Below are positions 1 through 7,846 of a stretch of 64,000 nt of DNA, one piece after another (the stretch's first letter is position 1; the number at the start of each line of letters is the position of its first letter). The position numbers and the translations under genes are program-made. The DNA is taken from NCBI RefSeq assembly GCF_000419585.1, contig NZ_ATTH01000001.1, positions 1,882,005-1,946,004 of the forward strand, written 5' to 3'. Source of the DNA: Salisaeta longa DSM 21114 (GTDB lineage Bacteria > Bacteroidota > Rhodothermia > Rhodothermales > Salinibacteraceae). The notes beneath the pieces were generated by a model that ran no database searches, was not told the origin of the DNA, and saw only the letters and a list, made by a program, of their open reading frames with translations.

Positions 1-577
1 AGCTCTGTTTCTCTACGCCGCGCATCATCATGCATAGGTGCTGCGCCTCGATAACCACCGCCGCGCCCAAGGGCTGCAGCACTTCATCAATCGCATCGCG
101 GATTTGGAGCGTGAGGCGTTCTTGCACCTGCAGGCGACGCGCAAACACTTCCACCGTCCGCGGAATCTTGCTGAGCCCCACGATGTGTCCGTCGGGAATG
201 TACGCCACGTGCGCCCGCCCAAAGAACGGCAGCATGTGGTGTTCGCACAGGGAGTAAAACTCGATGTCTTTTACCAAGATCATCTCGTCGTACGCCTCGG
301 CGAAAAGCGCTTGCTGCAGAATGGCTTTCGGATCTTGGGCGTACCCTTGCGTCAGAAATTGGTAGGCTTTGGCCACGCGCTGCGGGGTGTCGAGCAGCCC
401 CTCGCGCGACGGATCCTCGCCCAGGTCCGTGAGGATGTCGCGCATGCGGGCCGCCACCCGGTCGGTGGTTTCCGCATCGTAATGGTCGCGGCGGTCGTAC
501 GTCTTGTGGGCGCCGTTGACGGGGGCACCGTCGCCCGAAATGTCGTGCAGGTCCGAAAGGATTTTCTTTTCAGCCAT
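1..577 (-). CDS. folE: GTP cyclohydrolase I, 3' end cut by window edge
   Basis: Converts GTP to dihydroneopterin triphosphate, the entry step to folate and other pterins. The translated N-terminal 192 residues start [12 protein letters not shown] and contain the zinc/active-site segment [18 protein letters not shown] and the segment GLSKIPR followed by [12 protein letters not shown], both diagnostic of the family. The last visible residues ([16 protein letters not shown]) lie near the usual C terminus, so only a few residues are missing beyond base 1. The ATG at 577 lies 47 bp after the stop of the upstream PTPS-family gene on the same strand, so the two pterin genes probably form an operon. 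Confidence 0.95.
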   Translation of the reverse strand, partial: MAEKKILSDLHDISGDGAPVNGAHKTYDRRDHYDAETTDRVAARMRDILTDLGEDPSREGLLDTPQRVAKAYQFLTQGYAQDPKAILQQALFAEAYDEMILVKDIEFYSLCEHHMLPFFGRAHVAYIPDGHIVGLSKIPRTVEVFARRLQVQERLTLQIRDAIDEVLQPLGAAVVIEAQHLCMMMRGVEKQS

Positions 578-624
578 AAAAAGGCACCTCGCAGGTGCAA
601 TCGTATAAGAAAAATCGGGGCGCG

Positions 625-1038
625 CTAGTCCCCGCGGTATTCAACAAAGTTGCGCTCGGTTTCGTAGAGCCGCACGCAGTGCAAGCGGCCCGCCGGCAGG
701 TGACCCTCCAGCTGTTCCCAAATCGCTACAGCCACGTTCTCGGTGGAAGGCAAAATGCCGTCCAAAAAGTCGACCTCCAGGTTCAGGTTCTTGTGATCCA
801 TCCGATCCACCACGCGCTCATGCAGCACCTGCTTCAGCGCGCCCAGGTCCACCACGTAGCCCGTCTCCGGGTCGGGCGTGCCGGCAACCGTCACTTCCAG
901 CACGTAGTTGTGCCCGTGCCAGTTCGGATTGTTGCACGCGCCGAAGGTTTCTGCATTCCACGCGTCGGACTTTTCTGGGTTGTGCAGCCGGTGTGCGGCG
1001 TTGAAATGGACCTTGCGTGTGACAAAAACGGTGGACAT
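625..1038 (-). CDS. 6-pyruvoyl-tetrahydropterin synthase / 6-carboxytetrahydropterin synthase family (COG0720)
   Basis: 137 aa, the normal length. It acts on dihydroneopterin triphosphate, the product of the adjacent folE. Zinc ligands are H16 (HFNAAHRL) and H41/H43 (HGHNY); the catalytic cysteine is C35. The spacing is C-x5-HGH (CNNPNWHGH). From what I recall of the family, C-x5-HGH is typical of 6-pyruvoyl-tetrahydropterin synthases (PTPS-II), while queuosine-pathway QueD has C-x3-HGH. The usual automatic label queD may therefore be wrong here. No other queuosine gene is nearby. The family assignment is firm; the exact product is open. Confidence 0.9.
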   Translation of the reverse strand: MSTVFVTRKVHFNAAHRLHNPEKSDAWNAETFGACNNPNWHGHNYVLEVTVAGTPDPETGYVVDLGALKQVLHERVVDRMDHKNLNLEVDFLDGILPSTENVAVAIWEQLEGHLPAGRLHCVRLYETERNFVEYRGD

Positions 1039-1214
1039 GAAGGAGCCGTGCTTCGTTGGGTAATAAGTGCGAATTCTTAGACCCGCCGTCTCTGGATGAT
1101 GTTCAGCAGCGAACGACCATTTTACGTTGTGCTATGTGGGTTCTACGGCACTGTTACGTGTTCGAACTTCAAGGCTGGCTCGTTTTTCTGGATCGGACGT
1201 GAGCCGTCGATGGT
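1039..1214. other. Intergenic, upstream of the PTPS gene
   Basis: Presumably contains the promoter of the leftward pterin operon. No convincing promoter, hairpin or small ORF could be picked out. From about 1215 rightward the gap is filled by interspersed repeat copy A. Confidence 0.4.
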
Positions 1215-1660
1215 TCTGTACGGCGGGTTATTGCTCGTTTGTCACGGTGGCCCTTTCAGGATGATCTAAACGCCCCCGCGTCGCCTACGGCTCCTCGCAA
1301 TGACAACAGCGGTTGACGGTAGACATGCAATGTTGGTGGTTCAGATGGCTGTTCCGACGAGTTCGACCAACTGCACGCCCAACGCACAAAAAAGCAGCAT
1401 TCTCCTTGTCATCGCGAGGAGTGCCCCTGGGGAGTGACGTGGCGATCTCCATGTACACGGAAAAACGCTCCGTCGCAGAAGTTACGCCACAGGCATGCCC
1501 CCCTTGTCCAAAATGTCCAGAGCCGTTGCATCAATCGTGCGTATTCGTGCTAACGCTGTTCAGGACTGAATTGCAAAATGACGTCGACATGCCCCAGGAG
1601 CAGCGACTGACTATGAAGCGCCCAGGGCGGGTTCGCGATTACGCGTGTGATTGCCCTGGC
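1215..1660 (+). repeat. Mosaic interspersed repeat, copy A
   Basis: Shares long blocks with the loci at 16.2-16.9, 27.0-27.7, 36.0-36.9 and 37.7-38.0 kb. Blocks in order are TTATTGCTCGTTTGT, TCGCAATGACA, GGTTCAGATGGCTGTTCCG, CAACTGCACGCCCAACGCAC, then CTTGTCATCGCGAGGAGTG paired with GACGTGGCGATCTCC, and at the right end GTTGCATCAATCGTGC through AGGGCGGGTTCGCGATTAC to TGATTGCCCTG. It lies between the PTPS gene and the membrane acyltransferase gene. It encodes no transposase; ORFs inside it are not conserved between copies. Confidence 0.8.
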
Positions 1661-1734
1661 CTCGGCGGGCCTTCTTGCACACCACCGTGTTTCCCTGTAC
1701 GTTGAGGCCTGCTGCCGCCACCGAATTCCGCACC

Positions 1735-2903
1735 ATGCGCTCGTTCCTTCCTTCTGCGCCGCCCCACGGATCTGCCGGACGCCTGCAGTTTCTTGACGTC
1801 CTGCGCGCCGTTGCCATCGTGATGATGCTGCAGGGGCACTTCGTAGATACCATGCTGGATGCGTCCTTCCGCACGCCTACGCCCGGCTACACCACGTGGG
1901 TCTTCTTTCGCGGCCTTACGGCTCCGCTCTTTTTCACCATTACGGGCGTGGTGTTCGTGTACATCCTGCTGCGCAACAACGTGCCGCCGCGCAGCAATCC
2001 GCGGGTGGGGAAGGGCGTGCGCCGCGGGCTCTTTCTGGTGGGCCTCGGCTACGTGCTGCACCTCAACGTGGGCATGCTGTGGATGGGCGTGCCGGCTTGG
2101 GTGTGGACGGTAGACGTGCTGCATTGCATTGGCCTGGGGCTGCTGGCCGTGGTGGGGCTCTATTGCCTGTCCGCAGGCCGCGTGCGCCTGTTTCCGCTGC
2201 TTTTGCTTGGCACCGGACTCCTGTTTTGGGGTTGGATGAGGTCCTGCAGGTGCAGCCTTGGGCGAACGTGCCGCTCGTTTTCCGCCACTACCTCACCGAA
2301 GCACACGGCTCTACATTTACGCCTATTCCGTGGGTGGGCTACACCTTGCTGGGCGGCGTGCTGGGCTGGCAGTTGCAGCACGACGCAGCACACCCGTGGC
2401 GCACTCCCGTCGTGTGGGGCAGCGCAGGGCTCGTGCTGTGGATGGCCTCGTCGGAAGGGCTCATGGCGCTGCACCGCTTCTCCACGCTGGATGTCTTTCG
2501 GGCCATGGCCTACAACAACTACCTCGTCATGCGCTTTGGGCAGGTGCTGCTGCTGATGGCCGCGGCCCGCGCCCTGGAGCTGGCGGCTGGCACGCTCCCT
2601 GCAGGGGTGCAGCGCATCGGGCGCGAGACCCTGGCGGTGTACGTTGCGCATGCCGTGTTGCTGTTTGGAAGCGGGCTTGGGCTGAGCCTCAGGGCCTTGG
2701 GAGCCGGAACTTGGTCGCCCGCTGCCGCAGGCATCGGCGCGGTGCTGTTTGTGCTTGCCTGCATCGCCGTGGTCCCGTGGATGGACGCGCTTCGGACACG
2801 TACGCGGCGGCTGCGCGTAACGATACAGCGTCACCTGCTGGTGCGCGGCTACGCGTGGAGCCGTCGCCATGCGCCTCGCCTGCGCCACGCCCTTAACCGG
2901 TAG
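1735..2903 (+). pseudogene. DUF1624/HGSNAT-like membrane acyltransferase, frameshifted
   Basis: Multi-pass membrane protein starting MRSFLPSAPP. The N-terminal frame reads LQFLDVLRAVAIVMMLQGHF, the hallmark first helix of DUF1624 (heparan-alpha-glucosaminide N-acetyltransferase-like) proteins, and continues through several transmembrane helices to LLGTGLLFWG. At 2224-2231 the run TTTTGGGG is followed by a change to the next frame, where the sequence resumes (LDEVLQVQPWANVPLVF) and runs to TAG at 2901. Restoring one base in the run gives one continuous protein of about 390 residues. It is either a recent frameshift or a homopolymer sequencing error. The substrate is unknown. Confidence 0.75.
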
Positions 2904-3059
2904 CCCCGGCCGCCCTGCCGCTAATGTTTCGCCCACAGCGCGGCCCGCGTGCATCGGACCGGTGCGAAATGTGTTGAAATCTCGCCAAGCGGCTGTAACT
3001 TCGGGCAGCGCTTTGTTCCTTATGCATGCTCCTTGCCTTCAATTATTTTGCTTCGCTCC

Positions 3060-5063
3060 ATGCCAGACGACTTCTCCTCCATCGACGCGCGCGCCATCAA
3101 CACGATCCGCTTCCTGGCGGTCGATGCCGTCCAAAAGGCCCAGAGCGGCCACCCGGGCATGCCCATGGGCGCTGCGGCCATGGCCTATGTGCTGTGGACG
3201 CGCCACCTGCGCCACGCCCCCTCCGATCCCTCCTGGCCCAACCGCGACCGCTTCGTCCTCAGCGCGGGCCACGGCTCGATGCTCCTGTACGCCCTGCTGC
3301 ACCTTACGGGCTACGACCTCTCGCTCGACGACATCAAGCAGTTTCGGCAGTGGGGCAGCCGTACGCCCGGCCACCCCGAGGCGCACCTGACCCCCGGCGT
3401 CGAAACCACCACCGGACCGCTCGGGCAGGGCTTTGGCAACGGCGTGGGCATGGCCATTGCCGAGCGCTACCTCGCGGCCCACGTTAACACCAACGCCTTT
3501 GCCCCGGTGGAGCACTTCACCTACGGCATCGTCTCGGACGGCGACCTCATGGAGGGCATCGCGTCGGAGGCGGCTTCGCTCGCCGGCCACCTCGGCCTCG
3601 GCAAGCTCATCTACCTCTACGACGACAACAACATCAGCATCGACGGCTCCACCGATCTCGCCTTCACCGAGGATGTCGCCCAGCGCTTCGCGGCCTATGG
3701 CTGGCATGTGCAAACGGTGGCCGATGGCAACGACCTCGACGCCGTGGACGCCGCCATCCGTCAGGCCAAAGCCGTCACCGATCGGCCCTCCATCCTTTGC
3801 GTAAAGACACACATCGGGTACGGCAGCCCCAACCAGCAGGACACGGCCGCCGCGCACGGCTCGCCGCTGGGAGACGAAGAGGTGCAGCGCACCAAAGCGG
3901 CGCTGGGCTGGCCCACCGATCGGACGTTCTGGGTGCCCGATGATGTGCGCGAGCACATGGACGCCACCGCCACGGGCCAGGCGCGCCGCGACGATTGGGA
4001 CGCGCTGATGGATGCCTACGCCGAGGCGCATCCGGAGAAGGCCACCACCTTCCGGCACTGGATGGACGGCACGCTGCCCGACGACCTTGCGGACCATCTG
4101 CCGTCGTTTGAGGCCGGCTCGAAGCTCGCCACGCGCGCGGCCAGCGGCCAAACGCTCGACGCCCTTGGCCCCGTCGTGGGCGGGCACCTCGTGGGCGGCT
4201 CGGCCGACCTCACCGGCTCCAACAAAACCGACATCGAAGGCCGCGCCGATCACCAGGCCAACACGCCCGGCGGCAGCTACTTTCGCTTCGGCGTACGCGA
4301 ACACGCCATGGCCGCCGCCGCCAACGGCATGGCCCTGCACGGCGGCCTGCGCCCGTACGTGGGCACGTTCCTGATCTTTAGCGACTACCTGCGCCCGTCC
4401 CTCCGCCTGAGCGGACTCATGGAGCAGCCCGTCACCTACGTGTTCACCCACGACTCCATTGGCCTGGGCGAGGATGGCCCCACGCACCAGCCCATTGAGC
4501 ACCTGATGGCCCTGCGCGCCATTCCGAACGTCACCGTCATTCGTCCGGCCGATGCCGCCGAAACGGCCCAGGCCTGGATGGCCGCGCTCCACCGCACCGA
4601 CGGCCCCACCGCGCTCATCCTCACGCGGCAGGGCGTGCCCACCTTCGATCGCGCGCAGCACGGGAGCGCCGAGGGCCTCCACCGCGGCGCCTACATCCTG
4701 AGCGACGACGACGGCACCCCCGACGTCGTCCTGATGGGCAGCGGCAGCGAGGTGCAGCATGCCCTATCGGCCGCGCAGACGCTCCGCGCCGAGGACGGCC
4801 TCGCGGTGCGCGTGGTGAGCATGCCGTCGTGGGAGCTCTTTGAAGCGCAGCCGGAAGACTACCGGACGTCGGTGCTGCCGCCCGCCGTCACCCGCCGGGT
4901 GTCCATTGAAGCAGGCGTCACGCAGGGCTGGAGCCGCTACGTGGGCGACGCGGGCACCGCGATTGGCATCGATCGCTTCGGGGCCTCAGCGCCTGGCGAC
5001 GAGGTGATGGCGCACTACGGCATCACGGCCGAGCACGTGGTGGAAGCGGTGCGCGCGCTGTAG
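3060..5063 (+). CDS. tkt: Transketolase
   Basis: 667 aa, the usual length. A thiamine-diphosphate enzyme of the non-oxidative pentose phosphate pathway that moves two-carbon units between ketose donors and aldose acceptors in the cytoplasm. The N-terminal ThDP domain has [44 protein letters not shown] and the ThDP/Mg motif SDGDLMEG; the middle pyrimidine-binding domain has [12 protein letters not shown] and [15 protein letters not shown]; the C-terminal domain ends [12 protein letters not shown] 3060 gives [22 protein letters not shown], which fits the family start. Its stop lies 1 bp from the stop of the convergent gene. Confidence 0.97.
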   Translation: MPDDFSSIDARAINTIRFLAVDAVQKAQSGHPGMPMGAAAMAYVLWTRHLRHAPSDPSWPNRDRFVLSAGHGSMLLYALLHLTGYDLSLDDIKQFRQWGSRTPGHPEAHLTPGVETTTGPLGQGFGNGVGMAIAERYLAAHVNTNAFAPVEHFTYGIVSDGDLMEGIASEAASLAGHLGLGKLIYLYDDNNISIDGSTDLAFTEDVAQRFAAYGWHVQTVADGNDLDAVDAAIRQAKAVTDRPSILCVKTHIGYGSPNQQDTAAAHGSPLGDEEVQRTKAALGWPTDRTFWVPDDVREHMDATATGQARRDDWDALMDAYAEAHPEKATTFRHWMDGTLPDDLADHLPSFEAGSKLATRAASGQTLDALGPVVGGHLVGGSADLTGSNKTDIEGRADHQANTPGGSYFRFGVREHAMAAAANGMALHGGLRPYVGTFLIFSDYLRPSLRLSGLMEQPVTYVFTHDSIGLGEDGPTHQPIEHLMALRAIPNVTVIRPADAAETAQAWMAALHRTDGPTALILTRQGVPTFDRAQHGSAEGLHRGAYILSDDDGTPDVVLMGSGSEVQHALSAAQTLRAEDGLAVRVVSMPSWELFEAQPEDYRTSVLPPAVTRRVSIEAGVTQGWSRYVGDAGTAIGIDRFGASAPGDEVMAHYGITAEHVVEAVRAL

Positions 5064-5064
5064 G

Positions 5065-6714
5065 CTACGAGGCGTCTGCCGAGGCGAGGGCCGCGTCCTT
5101 AACCTCCACCAGATACGAAAGGGCCGCGTCCCAATCGTCGGGCAGAGCCGGGTCGTGGAAGATCGCCTCTTTCACGGCCCCCATGGCCCGGCGCTCGGGG
5201 CCCTGCAGGCGCTTCAGCATCTCCTGAAAGAGCGCGCCGCGCCGCAACGCTTCGTCTTTGATGTCCTGCAAGTACCGAAACGCCGCGTCGTGTTCGTTGG
5301 GAATCTCGCCCTCTAGGATGGCCTCGCGGATGTTCTCTTTGGCAATGCCCACCGCGGCGCCTTCCGAAATGCCCAGCGTCTCCATGATCTCGTACCCATC
5401 GACCGGCGGCTCAAAGTTGCGCAGCCGGTCCTTTTCCTCGACCGCGCGCATCTTTTCTTCCACCCGGTCAAACGCCCGCAGGTAGCGGCGGCGGCGGTGC
5501 GGGTTGCCGCTCGTTACGTCGGAGCGCACCAGCGTCATGAGGTCGTCGATGGCATCGCCCGCCTCGTAGAGCAAGCGGCGCACGGCCGAGTCGGTCACGT
5601 CGTCGTCCACCAGCGCAATGGGACGGTGGTGCAGGCGCACCATCTGCTGCACGTACTCCATGCGGCCGTCGAGGGGGAGCTTGAGGGCCCGGAAAAGATC
5701 CGGTACCATGCGGGCGCCTACCTCCTCGTGGCCATGAAACGTCCACCCTTCGGCCTTGGAGTAGCGCTTGGTTTGCGGCTTGGCGATGTCGTGAAAGAGC
5801 GCCGCCCACCGCAGCCAGCGCGTCTCCTCGGCCGGACGCTCCTTCACGCGCTCGGCGAGGTTGTCGAGCACCTTGAGCGTGTGGTAGAAGTTGTCCTTGT
5901 GGTCGCGGCCGTCGCGCACGTCTACGCCCTTTAGGGCTTGCACTTCGGGCAGGATGTGGGCCAGGATGCCGCTGCGCTCCAGCAGCTTAAAGCCCACCGA
6001 GGGCCGGTCGGTGACGATCAGCTTTTGCAGCTCGTCGGTGATGCGCTCCTGGGTGAGGATGTCGACGCGGCCCGCGTGGGCGCGCATGGCATCGGCCACG
6101 CGGTCGGCGACGCGAAATTCGAGCTGCGCCGCAAAGCGGGCCGCCCGTATCATGCGCAGCGGGTCGTCATCGAACGTAGCGTGCGGGTCGAGCGGTGTGT
6201 CAAGCCGGCGCCGCTGCAGGTCGGCGCGGCCGTCGAACGGGTCAATCAGGTCGCCAAACGCATCGGGCCACAGGTGCATGGCCATCGCGTTGATGGTAAA
6301 GTCGCGGCGGCGTTGGTCTTCCGCGAGGGTCGCGCTCTCCACCACGGGCTTGCGCGAGTCGCGGCGGTAGCTCTCGGTGCGCGCCGCCACAAACTCCAGC
6401 ACCAGCGTGTCGTCTGCCGCACCGGGCGCCGGCACGCGCACGGCTGCCGTGCCAAAGTTTGGATACACGTGCGCCGTGGTGCCGCCCACGGCATCGGCCA
6501 CCGCCTCAGCCAGTGCAATGCCGGTGCCCGCGCCCACCGTCACGCAGTCGATGTCCGTCGTGGGGCGCTTTAGCATCAGGTCGCGCACAAGTCCGCCTAC
6601 AGCATAGGCCGCAATGTCTTCGCGCGCCGCCACGCGGCCCACGCGGCGCAGCAACGGCCCGTAGGGTTGCGCATCGACACGAGCAGCCAGCGATTCAATC
6701 GTCGTAAAGCGCAT
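5065..6714 (-). CDS. tRNA nucleotidyltransferase / poly(A) polymerase family with HD domain
   Basis: 549 aa. N-terminal nucleotidyltransferase head with VGGLVRDLMLKRPTTDID (the G-loop and the DxD metal-binding pair), the RRRDFTINAMA motif and DDPLRMIRAARFAAQL of class II CCA-adding enzymes, then an HD phosphohydrolase domain (RWAALFHDIAKP, HGHEEVG). In this group the enzyme usually adds or repairs the tRNA CCA end. Adding the C-terminal HD domain is common. ATG 6714 (MRFTTIESLAARVD) is chosen because upstream in-frame sequence lacks family character. It converges tail to tail with tkt. CCA enzymes and poly(A) polymerases cannot be separated by eye. Confidence 0.9.
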   Translation of the reverse strand: MRFTTIESLAARVDAQPYGPLLRRVGRVAAREDIAAYAVGGLVRDLMLKRPTTDIDCVTVGAGTGIALAEAVADAVGGTTAHVYPNFGTAAVRVPAPGAADDTLVLEFVAARTESYRRDSRKPVVESATLAEDQRRRDFTINAMAMHLWPDAFGDLIDPFDGRADLQRRRLDTPLDPHATFDDDPLRMIRAARFAAQLEFRVADRVADAMRAHAGRVDILTQERITDELQKLIVTDRPSVGFKLLERSGILAHILPEVQALKGVDVRDGRDHKDNFYHTLKVLDNLAERVKERPAEETRWLRWAALFHDIAKPQTKRYSKAEGWTFHGHEEVGARMVPDLFRALKLPLDGRMEYVQQMVRLHHRPIALVDDDVTDSAVRRLLYEAGDAIDDLMTLVRSDVTSGNPHRRRRYLRAFDRVEEKMRAVEEKDRLRNFEPPVDGYEIMETLGISEGAAVGIAKENIREAILEGEIPNEHDAAFRYLQDIKDEALRRGALFQEMLKRLQGPERRAMGAVKEAIFHDPALPDDWDAALSYLVEVKDAALASADAS

Positions 6715-7113
6715 GAGGACAAGGCATCGGGCAGCGGATTCGGGGCATTCGGGGCTGCTTGAAACGTCAGCGGGGCGGCAGGCCTGTAGCGGGCGCCGCC
6801 GGTGCGGACTTCTCAAACAGGGCCATTAGTAGACGAACAGCCCGCCCGGTCGTTCAGCCGGGCCCGGTGCTTTTGCGGCGTTTTTGCGGAAGTTGGGTGC
6901 CGGCGGGCGCTCTATCGCAACGTCTACGTTCAGTCTGAGACAGTGAGCGGTCGAAGCAGCCTGCGGCGGAAGCGCGGTGCTGCAATAGAACGGAGCAGCA
7001 GCGTGGCCGGGCGCCATCCCCACACGGTTTTCAGAAAGCCCCCAGCACCTTCCGTCCGCTTGCTGCGTACGTTACGGCGTGTCGTTTGCTGCCCTACCAA
7101 CGCGAGGAATGCT
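6715..7113. other. Intergenic region between divergent genes
   Basis: No gene recognised. It must hold the promoters of the leftward nucleotidyltransferase and the rightward DoxX-like gene. One short hairpin is visible, GCCCGG at 6844-6849 paired with CCGGGC at 6858-6863. I looked for SRP, RNase P and tmRNA signatures and found none. Confidence 0.4.
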
Positions 7114-7593
7114 ATGGACCGGTACGTCGATCGATTCCTGGAAGCCACGCGCCTCGACGCGTTCGACCGTCGCCTGGCCGGGTGGATGGACCGCAACGGG
7201 CGCCGGGTGCTGCGCTACGCGCTGGCGGTGGTGTTCATCTGGTTTGGGCTGCTCAAGCCCCTGGGCATGAGTCCGGCGGAGGAGCTCGTCAAAAACACCG
7301 TCTACTTTCTGCCGCCCGACATCTTCTTTCCCATCCTGGGGTGGTGGGAAGTGGCCATCGGGCTGGGGCTGCTGTACCGGCCCATGAACCGGCTCGCGCT
7401 CTTCTTGCTGTTCCTGCAGATACCCGGCACCATGCTTCCGCTCGTGCTGCTGCCCGACGTGTGCTTCACGTCGGTGCCCTTCGGCTTGACGATGGAGGGG
7501 CAGTACATCATCAAGAACATCGTGCTGATTGGCGCGGCCATCGTAGTGGGCGGCACGGTGCGCCGCACGAGCACGGCCCACGAGCGACTTTAA
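7114..7593 (+). CDS. DoxX/DUF417-like inner membrane protein
   Basis: 159 aa with about four transmembrane segments: YALAVVFIWFGLLKPLGM, FPILGWWEVAIGLGLLY, LALFLLFLQIPGTMLPLVLL and IIKNIVLIGAAIVVGG. The FGLLKP and WEVAIGLGLL elements resemble the DoxX/DUF417 (YkgB) group, whose biochemical role is poorly defined. The N terminus is charged and soluble (MDRYVDRFLEATRLDAFDRR). A 10-bp inverted repeat begins one base after the stop codon (7594-7654). Confidence 0.7.
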   Translation: MDRYVDRFLEATRLDAFDRRLAGWMDRNGRRVLRYALAVVFIWFGLLKPLGMSPAEELVKNTVYFLPPDIFFPILGWWEVAIGLGLLYRPMNRLALFLLFLQIPGTMLPLVLLPDVCFTSVPFGLTMEGQYIIKNIVLIGAAIVVGGTVRRTSTAHERL

Positions 7594-7654
7594 GAACCTG
7601 TTTTAACGGATGCCTCCGGGCTCCGCGCGGCCCCGATGGGCTACAAACAGGTTC
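7594..7654. repeat. 61-bp segment with perfect 10-bp terminal inverted repeats
   Basis: GAACCTGTTT at 7594-7603 and AAACAGGTTC at 7645-7654 are exact inverted copies flanking a GC-rich 41-base interior. It starts directly after the TAA stop at 7591-7593. It could be a transcription-ending hairpin with a large loop or a miniature inverted-repeat element. There is no T tract after it, which weakens the terminator reading. Confidence 0.5.
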
Positions 7655-7846
7655 CAAGCACTGTTTTGAAGCGTCGGCAGGTGTACAAGCTGGCGAGCGG
7701 TTTTCAGCGGGCGCTTACAACCAACGGCCGTTCGTTCGGTCATCCGGAGCGACACGCGCCCACATTTCTCCCCGGCATTGCTTATCTTGGGTGCAGCTTG
7801 CCTCTACGGCCGTTCGCTGCCCCGCCGCGCCAACCTTCTGGATGTT

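Noticed and set aside
1313-1705. ORFs inside repeat copy A (and similar ones in copies B and C)
   Set aside because: Not conserved between copies, with different frames and stops; they are repeat DNA.
3039-4760. 573-codon open frame antisense to tkt
   Set aside because: Long antisense frames are expected in GC-rich genes; composition is unlike a protein and tkt is certain.
6715-7113. Possible structured RNA (SRP, RNase P or riboswitch) between the CCA enzyme and DoxX-like genes
   Set aside because: None of the defining conserved blocks of those RNAs is present.
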